NCBI GenBank assembly: GCA_016185145.1
Contig: JACPOB010000056.1
Span: 1-52,036, forward strand
DNA from: Rhodospirillales bacterium
GTDB taxonomy: Bacteria; Pseudomonadota; Alphaproteobacteria; Reyranellales; Reyranellaceae
Reading direction: 5' to 3'
DNA length: 52,036 bases
The position numbers were made by a program, and so were the translations under genes. The stretch's first letter is position 1. Each line of letters starts with the position of its first letter. Of this stretch, positions 51,864 through 52,036 are shown piece after piece. Under the pieces are notes generated by a model, which did not search any database, was not told the origin of the DNA, and saw only the letters and a list, made by a program, of their open reading frames with translations.

Positions 51864-52036
51864 CATTGCTATATTCGGCACTTGTGATTCCGGATACTAG
51901 CCCAACTTGCGCAGTTGGAGGGTCAGTTTGATTTTTTTCGACTGATCGGAGTGAAGGAGATCAAGGGGTTGAGGGATGGCTTGGCGCGAATCTGGGGTGT
52001 AGTGCCGACCATCCCCATTTTCTTTTGAGGTCTGTT
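51864..52036 (-). other. Right-edge region with open frame from outside
   Basis: The last 173 bases hold no complete gene. On the minus strand a frame enters at the edge and runs 37 codons (ending ..SFTPISRKKSN) to a stop at 51923; it could be the end of a gene lying beyond the window. A small hairpin CCAACT-tgcgc-AGTTGG at 51902-51918 follows it. The product is not recognised. Confidence 0.35.

Overview
The window is GC-rich DNA with tightly packed, often overlapping genes. The gene families point to a free-living aerobic alphaproteobacterium of the Rhodospirillales/Hyphomicrobiales type (Reyranella- or Bradyrhizobium-like). The clues are a FUSC transporter, DUF1259 and DUF3297 proteins, a DUF3734 patatin beside 3-hydroxybutyrate dehydrogenase, a DmeF cation exporter, a TAXI binding protein, and long palindromic repeats between genes. 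The genus is an inference. I see no rRNA, tRNA, CRISPR array, prophage or transposase.

Layout. 1-3.9 kb: truncated SbmA/BacA-like ABC transporter, small unknowns, a bacterial globin and a membrane-anchored J-domain protein. 4.0-8.4 kb: a Tat-type, histidine-bearing beta-propeller related to nitrous-oxide reductase/thiocyanate dehydrogenase (frameshifted here), coupled to a MacB/FtsX-type permease, its ATPase and a membrane-anchored protein. 8.4-14.4 kb: FUSC efflux, a TauD-type dioxygenase, OmpA, then a ketone-body set (3-hydroxybutyrate dehydrogenase, acetoacetate decarboxylase, DUF3734 patatin). 14.5-19.8 kb: a three-domain protein (GT2 + NodS-like methyltransferase + NodB-like deacetylase), a second GT2 and a luciferase-like flavin oxidoreductase. 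19.9-28.2 kb: LolA, GNAT, a Phd/VapC-type toxin-antitoxin pair with visible operator, acyl-CoA synthetase, transporters, and a GDT1-type manganese exporter behind a yybP-ykoY riboswitch. 28.5-41.5 kb: a metal/oxidative-stress island. Its core is chrB-chrA, divergent from a superoxide dismutase-rhodanese fusion, a stand-alone ChrB C-terminal domain protein, a MATE transporter, a beta-propeller and a Tat-exported superoxide dismutase. It is followed by a PmrA/QseB-type two-component system, two PepSY-type proteins, a DUF1259 protein and a second, frameshifted beta-propeller. 41.4-52.0 kb: mixed housekeeping and stress genes (DUF3297, CorC/HlyC-type protein, DmeF, TAXI protein, isoaspartate methyltransferase-erythromycin esterase fusion, CBS protein, cytochrome c, cupin, YihY/BrkB).

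How parts may work together. In the chromate island, ChrA would export chromate, ChrB would sense it through a pair of tandem 22-23 bp repeats in the divergent promoter, and the dismutases would deal with oxidative by-products. The two-component system carries a TTAA-N7-TTAA type box in front of its own gene and again between the two PepSY-type genes, so it probably controls itself and that pair. Both frame breaks in the window lie in beta-propeller genes. They could be sequencing indels or real decay and need read-level checking.
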